Source: Atrichornis clamosus
Taxonomy: Eukaryota > Chordata > Aves > Passeriformes > Menuridae
DNA length: 64,000 bases
Direction: 5' to 3'
NCBI GenBank assembly: GCA_013400975.1
Contig: WBMZ01010822.1
Span: 124,001 to 188,000, forward strand
Part shown: positions 26,456-38,919 of the stretch, piece by piece
Layout: each line of letters starts with the position of its first letter
How positions within the stretch are numbered: the stretch's first letter is position 1
The notes under the pieces: generated by a model
What the model saw: only the letters and a program-made list of their open reading frames with translations
What the model was told of the DNA's origin: nothing
Database searches by the model: none
Made by a program: the position numbers and the translations under genes

Positions 26456-28740
26456 TTGAAAAATTGATAGTACAACTTGTCCAGAGATAACCATCTGGAG
26501 CAGATGTGGGTTGGGGTGTTTCCCTGAGTGTTCCAAGGAGCAGAATTGTCCCAGCTGAGTGACTACATGCTCTGGGATGCCAAACAATTTCTTCTCAATA
26601 TGTCTTCTTAGACACTCAAATCCTTCTCTTCTGCTGGTTTTAGGTGAGAGCTGGAACTGTTTCCCAAAACAAACCCTTATTCTTTTTATTCAGAAGTAAT
26701 ACTCTGAGCAGTAATCCAATGACAGTGGAGAGAGTTTCAGTGCTGACACAGTCAGCGATGCCATCGAAGCCAGGGGCAATGCAAATGGACTGGAACAGGT
26801 GGTTCTGCCTGTTTAAAATTCAGCTGCAGGGAGTCTTTCATAAGTAGAGTGCAGGAGGAATGTAAGTCAAAAGTGCTGAACTTCTGGCACATCCCATAAA
26901 TTCTTCTAACCAACCCCAGCAAGGCACAGAGAACAGCTTTTCAGTAGGCTGGAAGGACTATCCTGGGGATAGTTTCTTCAAGGTCTTCATTAGAACATGT
27001 TGTTTTTCTCAGTCTACCACGTTTATGTATTTAGCATAAACGATTGTGCTTTACTAATGTTTCTCTATTGTGCCACAGACACCTAAATAATCCTTTCTAG
27101 AGGCCTGACCCATCAGCCCTTTCCCTCAGAATACTGTCTTAGGGTTTATGTCAGATGTGAAGCAATCCTCAAGACTCTCTTGCTCTCATATTCTGTAATG
27201 AGACCTTAATTTCAATGAGAGGTATATTCTGTAAACACTGAAACCTTATTTTTCAGCAACATGTTGTTGAATGTCTACAGGGATATAGCTTTCAGGAATT
27301 AGACTGACTGAACTGCTTTAGTAAGGCTTGATTTATATCCCTAAAAAAAGTAATGGTCATTCAAATCACAGACCCATCTGATATGTGTTGTAGGCAACAG
27401 CATGGAGTGCAGACAGACTAATTTGGCCAATTGTAAAATGCAAATGCATTAGTTCACTTTTTTCATAAATGAACAAAATTTGTGGGCTGAGGAGTGTAGA
27501 GTTTACATTGACGTTGCATAATTAAGTAATCTAATTTTCTGAAAATCAACAGATCCGCCTTGCTTTGCACACTGGAGGAAAAAAAAATAGGAACTGTGGA
27601 AGATCTGTGCAAAATAGTTTCAAAGAAAATCTGCAAATTCTTCAAGCTGTTCATGAGTTGGTTTTTAGTGCACTTTGAGATGCTGTATGAATAGCAGGAT
27701 TGGTTTAGGCTCTAGTCTTGAGACAGCAGCAGAGTCCATGCAGGATTTATTGCCACATTAGAGTAATCAAAGGCACAATTACGCAGGCTGAGAGTAGCAG
27801 AGGATCCCACTGTCTATTGAGTAGAGCCAAATGTGGGGAGCATACGAAAGGGATTGCCCAGAAATGTCTGGGAGGTGAACACATGTATTAGCACTGGACA
27901 TGCATGTGTTGGATCTAGAAGGTTCTGTTCCTCTCCCTCCAAGTTATCTCTGAGGACAATGCAACTAAATATTGCTATAATAGGAGCAAAAGATTGGAAG
28001 GAAAGCAAGGGATCACTTTAATTTCCCTTGTGAACCAAATTTCTCAGTTGAAAATAACTGCCTTTCAGATAATATGTTGCAGCTGAGAAGAATTTCAGGA
28101 CTAACAAAGCTCCTGAATAATGGTGTCTAAGGTGAAATCTCTCTACCTCTCTCTTTCTTTGTGTTCTGCCATGACAGTCATGTTCTGCATTGTCACTGAT
28201 TTCATTTTTAAAAAAACCCTATTCCCAAGTACTCTGTTCCCTGAAGACAGAAGCTAGTCAAAAGTACCTTATGTTTTGTTACCAGTTAGGGAATTATTGT
28301 GTGGTATTTTCTATTATTTCTGAAATATTTAATGACGGCTTAAAAAAAAATGAAAAGGGCATGCAAGCCATTTCTCCAGGACTGTTTTTCCTTGATAAGC
28401 CAACAGGATTTTACCGTAAGTTTCTGAATGCCTAATCCTTCCTATTATGTATTATACTCTCTGTATTAGGGATAGAAAAGGAGAAATGCATCCTGTTTGT
28501 ATTCAGAACACAAATTGCAATGCATAATTAGTAAAGCTCAGTAATGCTGATTATCTTAAATAGCTGTCATGGAATAGAGTGTGTAGTCATCTAAATCTCT
28601 GATGCCAAATTCTGGGGTTGTTTTTTATGTTCTTCCAGGCAATGTGGTCGTGTGTAACCTATTCCAACTGGGGAACTTTGTCAGCAGGTGCTTGGATGAG
28701 AAGTTATGCAGCATAAGGACATTATTTCAACAGTATTAGA

Positions 28741-28926
28741 ACATAAGTACCTCTTTTGCTCTGTTTTGGATTTATCCAGCTCTTCAGAAAATAAAAAGTT
28801 TTCACAGAAAAGAGCACGGATGTAATTTCTTGGGTCACAGTGAATGGCAAGGTCCATTATCCTTGCTCTTGTTGGTTCAAGAAAGGATGAACCAGCAGCG
28901 AAAATGAAGATAGAAAAATACAACAA
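28741..28926 (-). other. Protein-like open segment, weak exon candidate
   Basis: On the minus strand an open stretch of about 60 codons ends at a good splice-donor-like AG|GTACTT near 28750. Its middle part (residues such as IMDLAIHCDPRNYIRAL followed by an acidic/basic SEELDKSK segment) reads like a soluble helical domain. I recognise no family. There is no strong pyrimidine-tract acceptor at the expected place: the nearest AG dinucleotides lie within the frame around the PTRAR residues. Frames of this length are common by chance here, so this is noted only as something to search. Confidence 0.12.
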
Positions 28927-28950
28927 AAAATCAGGTAATTCATCTGGGGG

Positions 28951-28970
28951 TTTTTTTGTTGTTGTTGTTA
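28951..28970. repeat. T run with short GTT repeat
   Basis: A T run followed by about four GTT units. It is a small simple-sequence tract. Confidence 0.7.
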
Positions 28971-31900
28971 GTGACTTTTGGCTTAGAAAACCTTTAATTA
29001 TGATTTTCAGATTAGTTTGTTGTCTTGATTTATATTAAGGGATTTTCCTACTCTAACAATATTTTTGCCTGCTTTGTTCTGTCAGCCTCATTGATTTTTC
29101 ACTTCCAGCCCTCCCTAGAGTCCCTAATTTAGGCACAGGATGTACACAGATGCTGTATAGGTGAGCAGAAGTAGGAAATGCTCAACAAACAACAGAATTG
29201 CTCCAGTGTTTCAGTCAATGGTAGCGAAAGGTAGCAAAAACAACAACTTCTTAATAAGGCAGGGAGAGCTCAGAGCAGAAATAAAAAGGGAATTTCATTT
29301 GGTGGTGAAGGACATGCAGCCTTCCACATTTTGAGAGTAGTGTCTGACATTCCATAATCTCTACTTGGTTGCATCTCAGAGTTCAGTACATCCAAGCACA
29401 GGCACAACAGAGATGTCTTCAGCATGTTCTTGGTTTTGCTTGTTTCTGTATGAGTGTGTTTCACCAAAATCTGGCAGAGCAATACAGGATCTTTCATTTC
29501 TGATTCTACAGACCTTTGTTTTCAATTATGGTGCATGAAAACCTTTCCTTGGAAATGTTATAGAGGAAAGTAGGTAGTGACAGATAAAAGGATGGGGTAA
29601 TTTCTGTTGACTATAATGCTTTTCTGGCCTACAAAAGAGATCTCAATATATTAATCAGGCCAAATTGTGTTTTCTATTACAGTAGCAATCTTTTCACTTT
29701 TTGTCACTGACATGTTACACCCCTCAGTAGTAGCTCTACACATGGAAAGATTAATATATTGAGAATCACAAAAGGGCAGGACATGTCCTTCATAGACGTC
29801 ATAAATATATTTCTGATGAAGCCACAATTCTTTCTGGGCACGAAAATTTGTTTGAGGAGTGGGGAGGAAGGTGAAATTGGTAACAATCATGATTTTATTC
29901 CTTAAAACATATGCTCAGCCCTCTGTAAGCAGCAGGAGAGTCATAGGCATGCCACAGTGATTGATTGCTTTTGCAGGTCTTGAGCCAAATCAAACCAGGC
30001 AGTTACGCATTGACAACACATTAGACAGGGAAACTCTGAATTTTTATTGTGTAAATTTCAAACAAAGCAAATAAATCTGCTGCTGGTTTCATGATAATAA
30101 AAATTTTCTAAGCTGTGAGATGTCTGCCTTTTGAATTTTTGTGGGGTTTTTGTTTTCAAGGTATCTCGTTAATGCTTTTGGTAATTTATGTCAATGAAAG
30201 TAACTTTAAAAAATTTTGAAATCATAAAACAGTAGGTATTATACAGCATCTGCTTTCAAATTTTAGTATATCATGCTGTACTACAGTGCACTCTAATTTT
30301 GTTTATAGCATTTGATTATCATGTCAATTTACATCCAGGGTAGAAGAAATTGGCTGGATATCAAGCAATACATTTTAATAGGTTCACCATCTGCATCATT
30401 TGGTATAGCATTCAGTGATTTTTGTCCTGATGTGGCAAACAAGTTATGATTCTTTAGGCACTGCTGATCTCCAGTTCTGCATGACTGAGCTAACTGCATG
30501 TTGCTCAGTCCCTCCTGTCTGAGCCACACATTGCAACAACCCCTCAGAGGCAGACATGACATGAAATACCAAAATGCCACAGGTATACTCTGCAAGTGCT
30601 GCCATTTCCAAAATCTCTGCTATGTTCAGACGTGGTGGAAGAGAATGTGTGTCACAAACTAGTTGCCTAATCACCATTCATTAGTGGTGCTCAGTGCTTT
30701 GCACAGACTGGAAAACAGGGAGAGTTGATAGAAATGATGTACAGTGACCAACAAACCTAAGTAAATGGCTGGGATTGCAGTGCCTGTGTCAGATTGTCTG
30801 CACACCTTAAGGTAGAAACAATCACAGTGTTTGAGAGTTAAGCGCACTCCTTGGTGGTGGAGTATGGTCTGAAATCCCTGATGCCCTGCAAGGTGCTGGA
30901 CCCCCATGTCAGGGTTTGAAGGCAGACAACAGCAGCACAGTCTGATGCTGTGCCTGTAGCAGAGATCCCGAGGATCTCCCTGTGTAGGATGTTTTTGTCT
31001 GTTCTGCGCCTGTCCTGGTTGCTTGGTCCTGCCTGCAGGCCCTCCAGGGTGCTTACAGGATGTTGCTGCCAACATAACAGGCAGACAAGGGAGAATCAGC
31101 GTCTCTTATCCATGTACTTTCAAATTGTGCCTATCTACTGCCATGACCAGCTGTCATCTTGCAGCTTCCCTTTGTTTGCTGTCAGAGGGGGAGTGGATAG
31201 GTTCCTGGAGGAAAAAAAAATATCATTAAACAGCCTGAACTGTAAATCTGTTTATCCAGATTGAAGCAATTCATTTCTTTTAGATAACCCAGCACTGCAA
31301 AGACAAAAACTGTTTACAACTCCTCCAGTTATCTATTGTGCTTTTCTTTGTTGTTAAATAGATGCTTGTAAATTCCAACTGAGATGCAGTGAAAGGGTTA
31401 GTTTTTGATCTTGTAGCTCTGAAGGGAGTCAAGTGCAAACAATTTCACATGACGAAGAAATTATTCATCAGCATTAATGTTAATAGAGAATAATAATAAC
31501 ATAATTCATTCTCCTAACAAAGATAAATGTCTATGCCACTCAAAAACAACATCAAAGGGATCTGCACAGGTTGATATAACTTCTCAGGATCAGTGTTATT
31601 TTTTCTAAGTAGGCACATAAGGAGGTGAGATTCACTAATTTTTTTCAGTTAGATGAGAACTAAACCTTCATTTAAACTTTGTCATATACAATCTGATGTC
31701 ACTACATAAAGAGCCAAATTCTGCCAGTAGCTTAAACCTATGAGCTTTTCCTGAGGTCTAGAGCCCCTGTAGTTTCTTTATAGAATAACTATATTTCACT
31801 GTCATCACAACACCTTGATTGCAAGTTCTTGATAATTAAAAAGTTGTGTGAGCCTGGTCCTGTTAATGACAAAAATCTAGCAAAGGGATTGAATGTTTTG

Positions 31901-32711
31901 CTAGATTGAGGCTGCTGCTAGTCTTTCCTTTTCTTCCCTGCTGTTTCATACTCTGTCCAAAAGCAGAACTAGGCAGTAATTACTGTCATTTGCTGTGAGA
32001 CAGGGAAGGGGAGCAGATAAAATTGAGCATGGACATGGCAACAATTTCTTCTCATTATGCTGATGACTGCAATTCAATTTCTATTGCTTGTTCCCCTTGC
32101 TCTTACCTTAACTCCTTTGGTTCAGTTTTGAAGCATGAGGGATATGTATTTCAAAAATTGGGGGGGTTTTCTTCAATATTGTTTTGAATTAAGTCTTTCT
32201 AGTTTAGCTACTGAAGATGATTTGGGGAATCTTATGCAAGCTGCTAAATTGTAAAGAATTGTTTCTTTTAAACACAATTTGTATTGTGGTAACCTGGACA
32301 AGAACCAGCCATTCCCCCTCTGCCCACTGTGATAGGTATAAACCAGGAACCTGTCTAATGAGCTTATAAATGCTCAATAAAAATTCCTCATGAGTAGAAT
32401 ATAAACTGATTTGATATATAAACTGGAATCATTTAATTGTACTAATAAGGATGTAATCACATTTTGTTAGTGTATGAGAGAGATCTTGGTTCAGAGCTGC
32501 TTCTGAAATGCTCTATGTCTGTGATACAGCTTTTAGAAAGATGGAAATTATAGTTAATACTCTAAAAATGGCTCAGTTTTGTCAGGCTGGGACACCTTTT
32601 TCCACAATTGTTACTTACATTAACTGAACAAACAGTGCTAATCAGTTTGGGCTTCTCGATCCTGCATAAAATATTCCACCTTAGACACCTCACCAGTGCT
32701 GACTCTGCCTT

Positions 32712-32738
32712 CTTTTTTTTTTTTTTTGTTTTTTACTT
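32712..32738. repeat. Poly-T run with one interruption
   Basis: About sixteen T residues broken by one G and then six more T residues. The flanks show no LINE or processed gene in the minus orientation. Confidence 0.85.
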
Positions 32739-33549
32739 TTGAAAAGTAATTGCTGCTCCTGGCACTGTTTCCCTGGGGCTAGGCTCCTGCATTTAAATTA
32801 CTGACTAGCCTAACTCTTGATGGCAGATACTTGCAGGCAGGCACTATAAGCAGTTCAGTTGCTGAGTGCCCTTCTGACACCATTATTTTCCTAGGGATTA
32901 AAAAATGCATCAATGGTTCTCATGTAAATAAGGTCTTATTGGCATGTTCTCCCAAATTATAGAAATGTTTTCCCATTTTAAAGATAGAGTTATTTCTTAG
33001 ATCTTTAAAATCTATCCCATAGAATGATAAGAAAGAGTGTAAGAGAATGGCTATCTTCATGAATTTATGTGCTTCACCTAATTTGCGAATGTTGAAATTT
33101 CAGAAAATTATAGTCTCTCATTTCCATACAGAATATTCTCACTCTTTCCTGTTATTCACAAACTTCAGCTTTCAACAATCCCATGGAATAAGCAAAGCAA
33201 TATAAAATTTGATAGAATCACTATTGCAAGTGTGTTGTAACCTACACCTACACTCTCTTCTGTATCTGTGCTTCATGGTAAAAATGTGTGTCTCTGCTTA
33301 GACTGAGGACGCCACAAAAATAAAACTACTCAGAGATTTCTATCTGACAGAATAAGCAATGACATCTATTTGACAGTCAGCTGCTGCACACTGTGATTAA
33401 GAGAAAATGCTCATTTCTCATGAGGATGTTGATTATTCTCCAACTTTAGCTCAAATGCCGAATTGCTGATTATATTCTAATGTTCTAAAATGCTTTTTTC
33501 CAGGATTTCTGTATTTAGAGATAGTGGCTAGGAGAGGGGGGAAAAAAGC

Positions 33550-33563
33550 TTTTTTTTTTTTTT
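33550..33563. repeat. Poly-T run
   Basis: A T homopolymer preceded by a G/A-rich stretch (GGGGGGAAAAAAGC), so a purine tract directly faces a pyrimidine tract. This is simple sequence only. Confidence 0.8.
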
Positions 33564-36500
33564 ATAAAGCAACAATTAGCTGTGATTGTTTACAAAGACA
33601 CCAGTGAGTTCTTTGGCATTGAGTAACAATTCTTATCTACATAACCTGGTCCTGTCATACTTTGCTGCATAACTCTGTTTGCACTGATTATTTTTGCAGT
33701 GTATCTACAAGAGAAACAAAGTGTAATCGTATAATGTAAGAATGCCACCAACATGAAATACCGATCAAAGGAGCACATAAACATGCACTTAAAAAGGTAA
33801 AAGACCAGTGAAATAGTACCAAATATGTGACAACACTTTCAGAAGGGTTGGAAAGGTTCTTGCTGAAAGTAAACACCAGGTTATAGTTCTGTGGTCAAAG
33901 TTAATTTGGTGGCTTTCTGTTAATTTCCCTGCTCACTTCAATAACATCCAATCCTTGAAGACTTAAAGGAGAAATATTCCAATTTACAGAGAGCCCCCCT
34001 CAAAACTGAGTTGCAATGTTAAATGCTACACTGAAGTAAACACATAATTTCCCGTAATAGGCATATGTAGGATTTCTGATCCTTGTTGAGTCAAGTCTTT
34101 CACAGATCCCCACCAAACCTGACTTGCATCAAACCCACTGATTAACACAGGTACTTTTAGTTGTGTTTAATTGAATGAAATGCCCTTACTCTTTTGTAGA
34201 GCTGCAAATAATTTTAAGAATCATCTTTTATATAAGTGTAAGTTGATTGCAGTGATATATGGCAGATGCACAGACATTTTCAGGCAAAAGAAACTAAGCG
34301 AACCCATCAGTGGCTCAAAACTTTGTGAGATCCAGAACCACATTCAATATATAGGAGAAAAGGCGGGGAGAAAGATGAGGCAGAATCAAAAGTCACATTG
34401 CAACTTCTGCTCTAGGTCTGAGCTGCAAGTGCAGTGCTGACTTTGAGATGGGCATCTCACATTCCCTTAGACTTGAAAATTTCATCCTACTACTTAATGG
34501 TCTGTTTAAAAATTTTATCAGAATAACTTTGTTCATTCAAAACATGGTTGGTGAGTTGGGGTTTTGTGTGGTTTTGATTTGGTTTGGGTTTTTTTATGAG
34601 TTGGCAACTGGGAGAGGGGAGCTGTTTCTTCAAGTCTCCCAAAGAAAATGTCTTGTGAGGAATAGAATTGGATCAGGAAGTTGGCACGTGATTGCTATAA
34701 TTATATATTGCTACATAGTTCCTTCATCTGGGAGATGCTAAATTGGAAATAAACAAACCCTTATTGCTGTAGTTGAGGGAGATTTGGGAGTGGGGGGAGC
34801 ATTTGGAGGTTTTTGTCTCCTTTTGATGGGCTGGAAATGAGCAATATCTGTCAGCCAAACGAAAACAGAAGGAGGAAAGTCTAATACTGCCAACTCGAAG
34901 GGGCCACGGCACTTCAGAAACAATGGCTGGTTTGTACACCTTGTGATGAAAGGGAGGGAAATTGCAACTTGAGACAAATGAAATATGAAATGTTCAGCCT
35001 GCCTCTCCTAAGAGCTTCCAAGCCCCACACAATGTTCTCTTTGAGTCCAATGTTATGCTTTAAAGCCTGTACTGTTTCAGGATAGTGATTCACTGCATGT
35101 TATCTCTTAATCTCAGGAAGAGTTTAAGTACAGCAGGAAGATACAGAGGATTTTGGTCATCATGGGTTGACATACTTCAAAATGAAATTGATATTGAGGC
35201 AGATCACAAAAATAGAGATGGCAGAACAATCAAGGCAGCTCTGCCATATTTAGTGTACTTAGAAGCTTTTGGAAAATCCTAAGACCAACTAAAAAGCCAC
35301 AAAAGATTAAAAACTCAAGGCACCACTGATGAAAATGGTGAAATTATTGTTTTGGAAATGCTTCTTAAAAATCAACCTGTATTGTCTCTTTCCAGTGATT
35401 TCTGCTTAACTTTGAAAGATTCTTCTGCCTTTACTGTAGTAGCTCTTTACCCGTTCCAGAAGGGCAGGCAGTAAGTCAGAGCACTCTGAAGGTGAGGGAT
35501 ATCCTGACTTGCCTGGCTATAGTACTGGCTGTGGAATTTTATTGAATCAAGCTGCTAAGAGCTCATGATTCTTGTTCTGTAGGCTTCTGGTTTGAGAGAT
35601 CAGAGTCACCATTTCATTTTAGAATGTTGTTGGGCATATCACAGATATTATGCCACGGTAATGTGTCCCCATGGTATGCTTAAACCTGTCATGAATATCC
35701 TTCTGCAGTACTATCACACACAACAAAATTTGATTAAAGCATGTTTTCATGTGTTTGTTTCCAAATATGCATTTCCCTTAGTAAGTTGTGCATGGCTCAG
35801 TGGTGCTTAATTCCACAAAAAATATTTATCTGGGCAGCAACTGGAACATTATACTCAACTTGCTCTAGGTAACTGAAATAATGGTAAGACATGAATATTG
35901 AGATTACATTATTTTACTTTTTTTACCAGTCATAAGCAATACAGATGGGCAGTGGATGTTATGGGAAAGAGTGAACCAGAACAATCCGTGTCATACCGTG
36001 GATGGATAAAATAGTATTTGCTTTCTTGTGTGAAACAAACTTGCTCTGTGCCATAACACTGTAAGTGAACAATATTCCATGATACATTTAAAATATTAGA
36101 CTAGATATAAGAGATAAAAAGAAAACAACATTTATTTAGAATGAATTGCACTTAAGGAAATCTGGCTAGATTTCCATGTCATTTTCTCCAACTCTAAACT
36201 TATGGTTTAAAAACAAAACAGAAAAAGGTGTAGCAGACTGTCTGATTAATAAATTGCAATCCATTGCAATGCCTAATTGTCTCCTTAGGAGGTTTGAAGA
36301 GACAGTAATGGATGAAGCGTGCTATTCTCTCAGCATGAGGGGGCCTGACTAGAACAGCATCATGGCTTAGAATAAACAAACCTTCACTATAAGTGAACAA
36401 GGACCAAAGTCTTAAACCACAAATGTGCAGTTGATTTTCTTGTTTGAATTAGGCAAAGCCAAGAGTGTGGTGTTTGTATATAGATAATTGAAACAGTGGT

Positions 36501-37284
36501 TTAGAGAGAGGTGTCTTCAAAATTCTCTCAAAATCCCAGTAGAAATTATTTTTCTGTACTATATATGAGGGGGAAATAATTGTGAAGTGTTAGGGAGTCC
36601 TGTTTGAAGTTTGACATATGCAGTAAGTGGTTTCTAGTTCCCTGTGGTACAGATGGAACTGTTAAAAGAGTCTAAACTCATGGTCCAAGTGAAAATGTCA
36701 TCAGGTTTTTAGGGTCATTCATTATATGCCTACTCTATAGGAAAAAGAAATCTAAAAATTTATCTGCTTTTGTTAAATACAACTGGCTTTACCAAGGCTT
36801 TCTCTTCTCTCCCCTTCCCAGCACACCAAAAGGGGAATTTGAGCTCTGCTTTTCCTGTGTCATTTAAACTTACCTGGTTCAGTTTGCTTTTTTTGGTAGT
36901 TTAGGAGTAGATGTGGGAGTCCTCTTGTGATTCCGACTCTCATTTGCCAACAGACAAAATAGAAGTATCTGAGAGTTCCTTGTAGAGCACTCCTTGAAGC
37001 AGTTTTTGAAGGCTGCTGCTGAATGGGATGTGTCTTGTCAGGCTTCTGCATGAGACAGTTGAGTGAGATATAACATTGGACTTTGCAGGATGAAAGACTA
37101 AGAGACTTATAGAACATAATAAAAATCAGGGATGTAAGGAGAGTGAAAAGGCAGGTTAGGGAGTTGGTAAGAAGCAGAAAATTTATGTGCTCAGTCAGAG
37201 AGAGAAATGGGAACAGAAGAGAAGCAACACTTTTGTGAGTAAACGAGGCCTTGATCTGATCAGCTGTAGGCAGATTTGTTTTCT

Positions 37285-37903
37285 GCATCTCAAGAAGGAT
37301 GTGATGGAGGTAGAAAAAGTGCAGAGAATGGCAACTGAAATGTGTAAAGATGTGGACGCTGTCTTATGAGGAAACTAAAAACTAAAAAGCTGGGACTATG
37401 CAGTCTGGAGAAGAAAAAAGGCTGAAGTAGAGGACACAGCCAAGATTTGCAAAATCATGAAAATAAAGTGAATGAAAAACTGGTGTTCACCAAGTCCCTT
37501 TTTGCTAGAACAAAGATGAACTGGTTGGACTGATGGGAGACTGGTTTAAAACAAAAGATATACTTTTCTGTTAAGATGTTCATTAATTTAGTGGAATTTT
37601 TTGCCACTACAAGCTGAGGATGATAGATGAACAGTATTAGAAAGCAGTAGAAGGAATTGGATAAATTTCTTCTGTAAAAGGAATAAATTAGTGATTGCTC
37701 ATCAAAAGGAACTAGCAGCAATGTGTGCTCTAGATCCACTAATGCAGCAGGAATGGATGCTGGGGAACAACGAGGCCAGTGGACTGTACTAAAGGGAAAA
37801 TCCTGTTTGTACTCCCTAATACTGACCTGTGTGGCACTGTCCAGAGCAGAGCACAACACTGAGCAATGTCTCACTCAATGGGCCATTCCTTATGTTCTTA
37901 TAG
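37285..37903 (+). mobile_element. Ancient CR1 LINE 3' region, highly diverged
   Basis: This is an old CR1 copy in sense orientation, from a different and older subfamily than the one at 25.0 kb. Recognisable pieces in order are CTCAAGAAGGATGTGATGGA, AAAGTGCAGAGAATGGCAAC, a TATGAGGAAACTAAAAA segment, AAAAAGCTGGGACTATGCAG, TCTGGAGAAGAAAAAAGGCT, GCAAAATCATGAAAATAAAG, GGTTTAAAACAAAAGATATA, the GGAATTTTTTGCCACTA segment, and the end GGCCATTCCTTATGTTCTTA. That closing TTATGTTCTTA is the tail type of the older amniote CR1 groups. The reverse transcriptase ORF lies outside the copy. The 139-codon antisense frame inside it (37455-37874) is therefore not a gene. Confidence 0.88.
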
Positions 37904-38906
37904 AAGAAAGTGTGTTTTAATTTCTCATAAAAGGTAACTGTGAACCACGAAAGTTTTCTTGCCTAGTTAACTTTGAATGGGAATGTATGTTTTGACACAT
38001 GTTCTCCTTTACATCAGAGCCTGGTCATTAGGTCTGTTTCAGATTTTGTTCTTTCACTTCAACTTATCTCCTTGTTTCAAAATTCTAAAGAGTTCACCCT
38101 GAGTTTTTTGATTTTATAACTTCCTCGAAAAATTCCACAAGAGTCTGCAGTGATTTTGTAAGTATTTTACAGCAAGTTGAACACTTGTGGCACTTTAAAT
38201 CTGCAGGGATATTTATGGACTAAAATTACATTTAAAACAGAAGAGATTATGTTTTTTTATCCCAACGGGGGTTCCAAGCCTGTACAAGCATGCCCTGCGC
38301 CCAGTGCTAGCAGAAGATGCTGAAGTGCTGTTATATGAGGCAGAATATGATAAAAACCAAAGAAAATAAGTCAACGTAGGTTTCCAAAAAAAAGTCTTAC
38401 TTCAAAGAAGTAATGATCCTAATCATTATTTACTCTGAGTAGATGGAGCACATAAACTGTTCTTGCTGTTTCCCAGACAAAAACAAAATTTAAAAAATAC
38501 TAAAACCCTAGAGGTACACAAAGAAAGCAAATAATGGCAAGAGTTAAATTTCTTTACAATTTCCTGAAAAGTGTTGATATCTCTGACAGGCAATGAATTG
38601 CCTGTCACTATCTTGCCATTTGTAGAGTTTTTGCTTTTCATAACCAACTTCTCCTTGAGCATCTTCTGTTTGCTCAGACACCAACTATTTAAACTTTCAA
38701 CCATTCATCAGGAGGTTTGCCATGTTCACTTTATGAATGCCCAAGTGCCCTTACTACGTAACAAAGAAAAAAAAGCTTTTGTAAGGATCTGTTAACAGAT
38801 TACTTGTTTTTTTCTGATCTAACACTCGCTGTGTTATCTTGTCAGAACAGCTTTATGCTCTATTCGATACGCTTTCCATTCAAGATACACAAAGGATCCT
38901 GCAAAT

Positions 38907-38919
38907 CTATATATATATA
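38907..38919. repeat. Short TA repeat
   Basis: About six alternating TA units in unique sequence. Confidence 0.75.

Larger units (their letters stand above)
25256..28740. other. Unique DNA, no gene seen
   Basis: Contains a poly-A run at 25919-25931 and a G-rich tract at 26425-26455, listed separately. Canonical octamer motifs occur at 26779-26786 and inside a 12-bp near-palindrome at 27438-27449. Open frames are 60 to 80 codons with no recognisable domain. Confidence 0.5.
28927..37284. other. Unique AT-rich DNA, no gene seen
   Basis: Holds a GTT-type short repeat at about 28951-28970 and two poly-T runs (32712-32738, 33550-33563). The GC-richer patch at 30690-31240 carries open frames on both strands (134 codons minus, 104 codons plus) without a known domain. 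The minus frame at 36860-37288 (142 codons, the longest in the window) ends beside the old CR1, is rich in S, L and F, and lacks a domain. No RNA gene or promoter is supported. Confidence 0.5.

Noticed and set aside
30671..31264. Overlapping 134-codon minus and 104-codon plus frames
   Set aside because: Both strands are open in a GC-richer patch, which lengthens random frames. No family is recognised. An LTR origin was considered, but no LTR ends or target-site duplication are visible.
36860..37288. Longest open frame in the window (142 codons, minus strand)
   Set aside because: No recognisable domain, a low-complexity S/L/F-rich composition, and adjacency to a decayed CR1. Its length is within chance for a 64-kb noncoding window.
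37455..37874. 139-codon minus-strand frame
   Set aside because: It lies antisense inside the ancient CR1 at 37285-37903 and is not a protein frame of that element.
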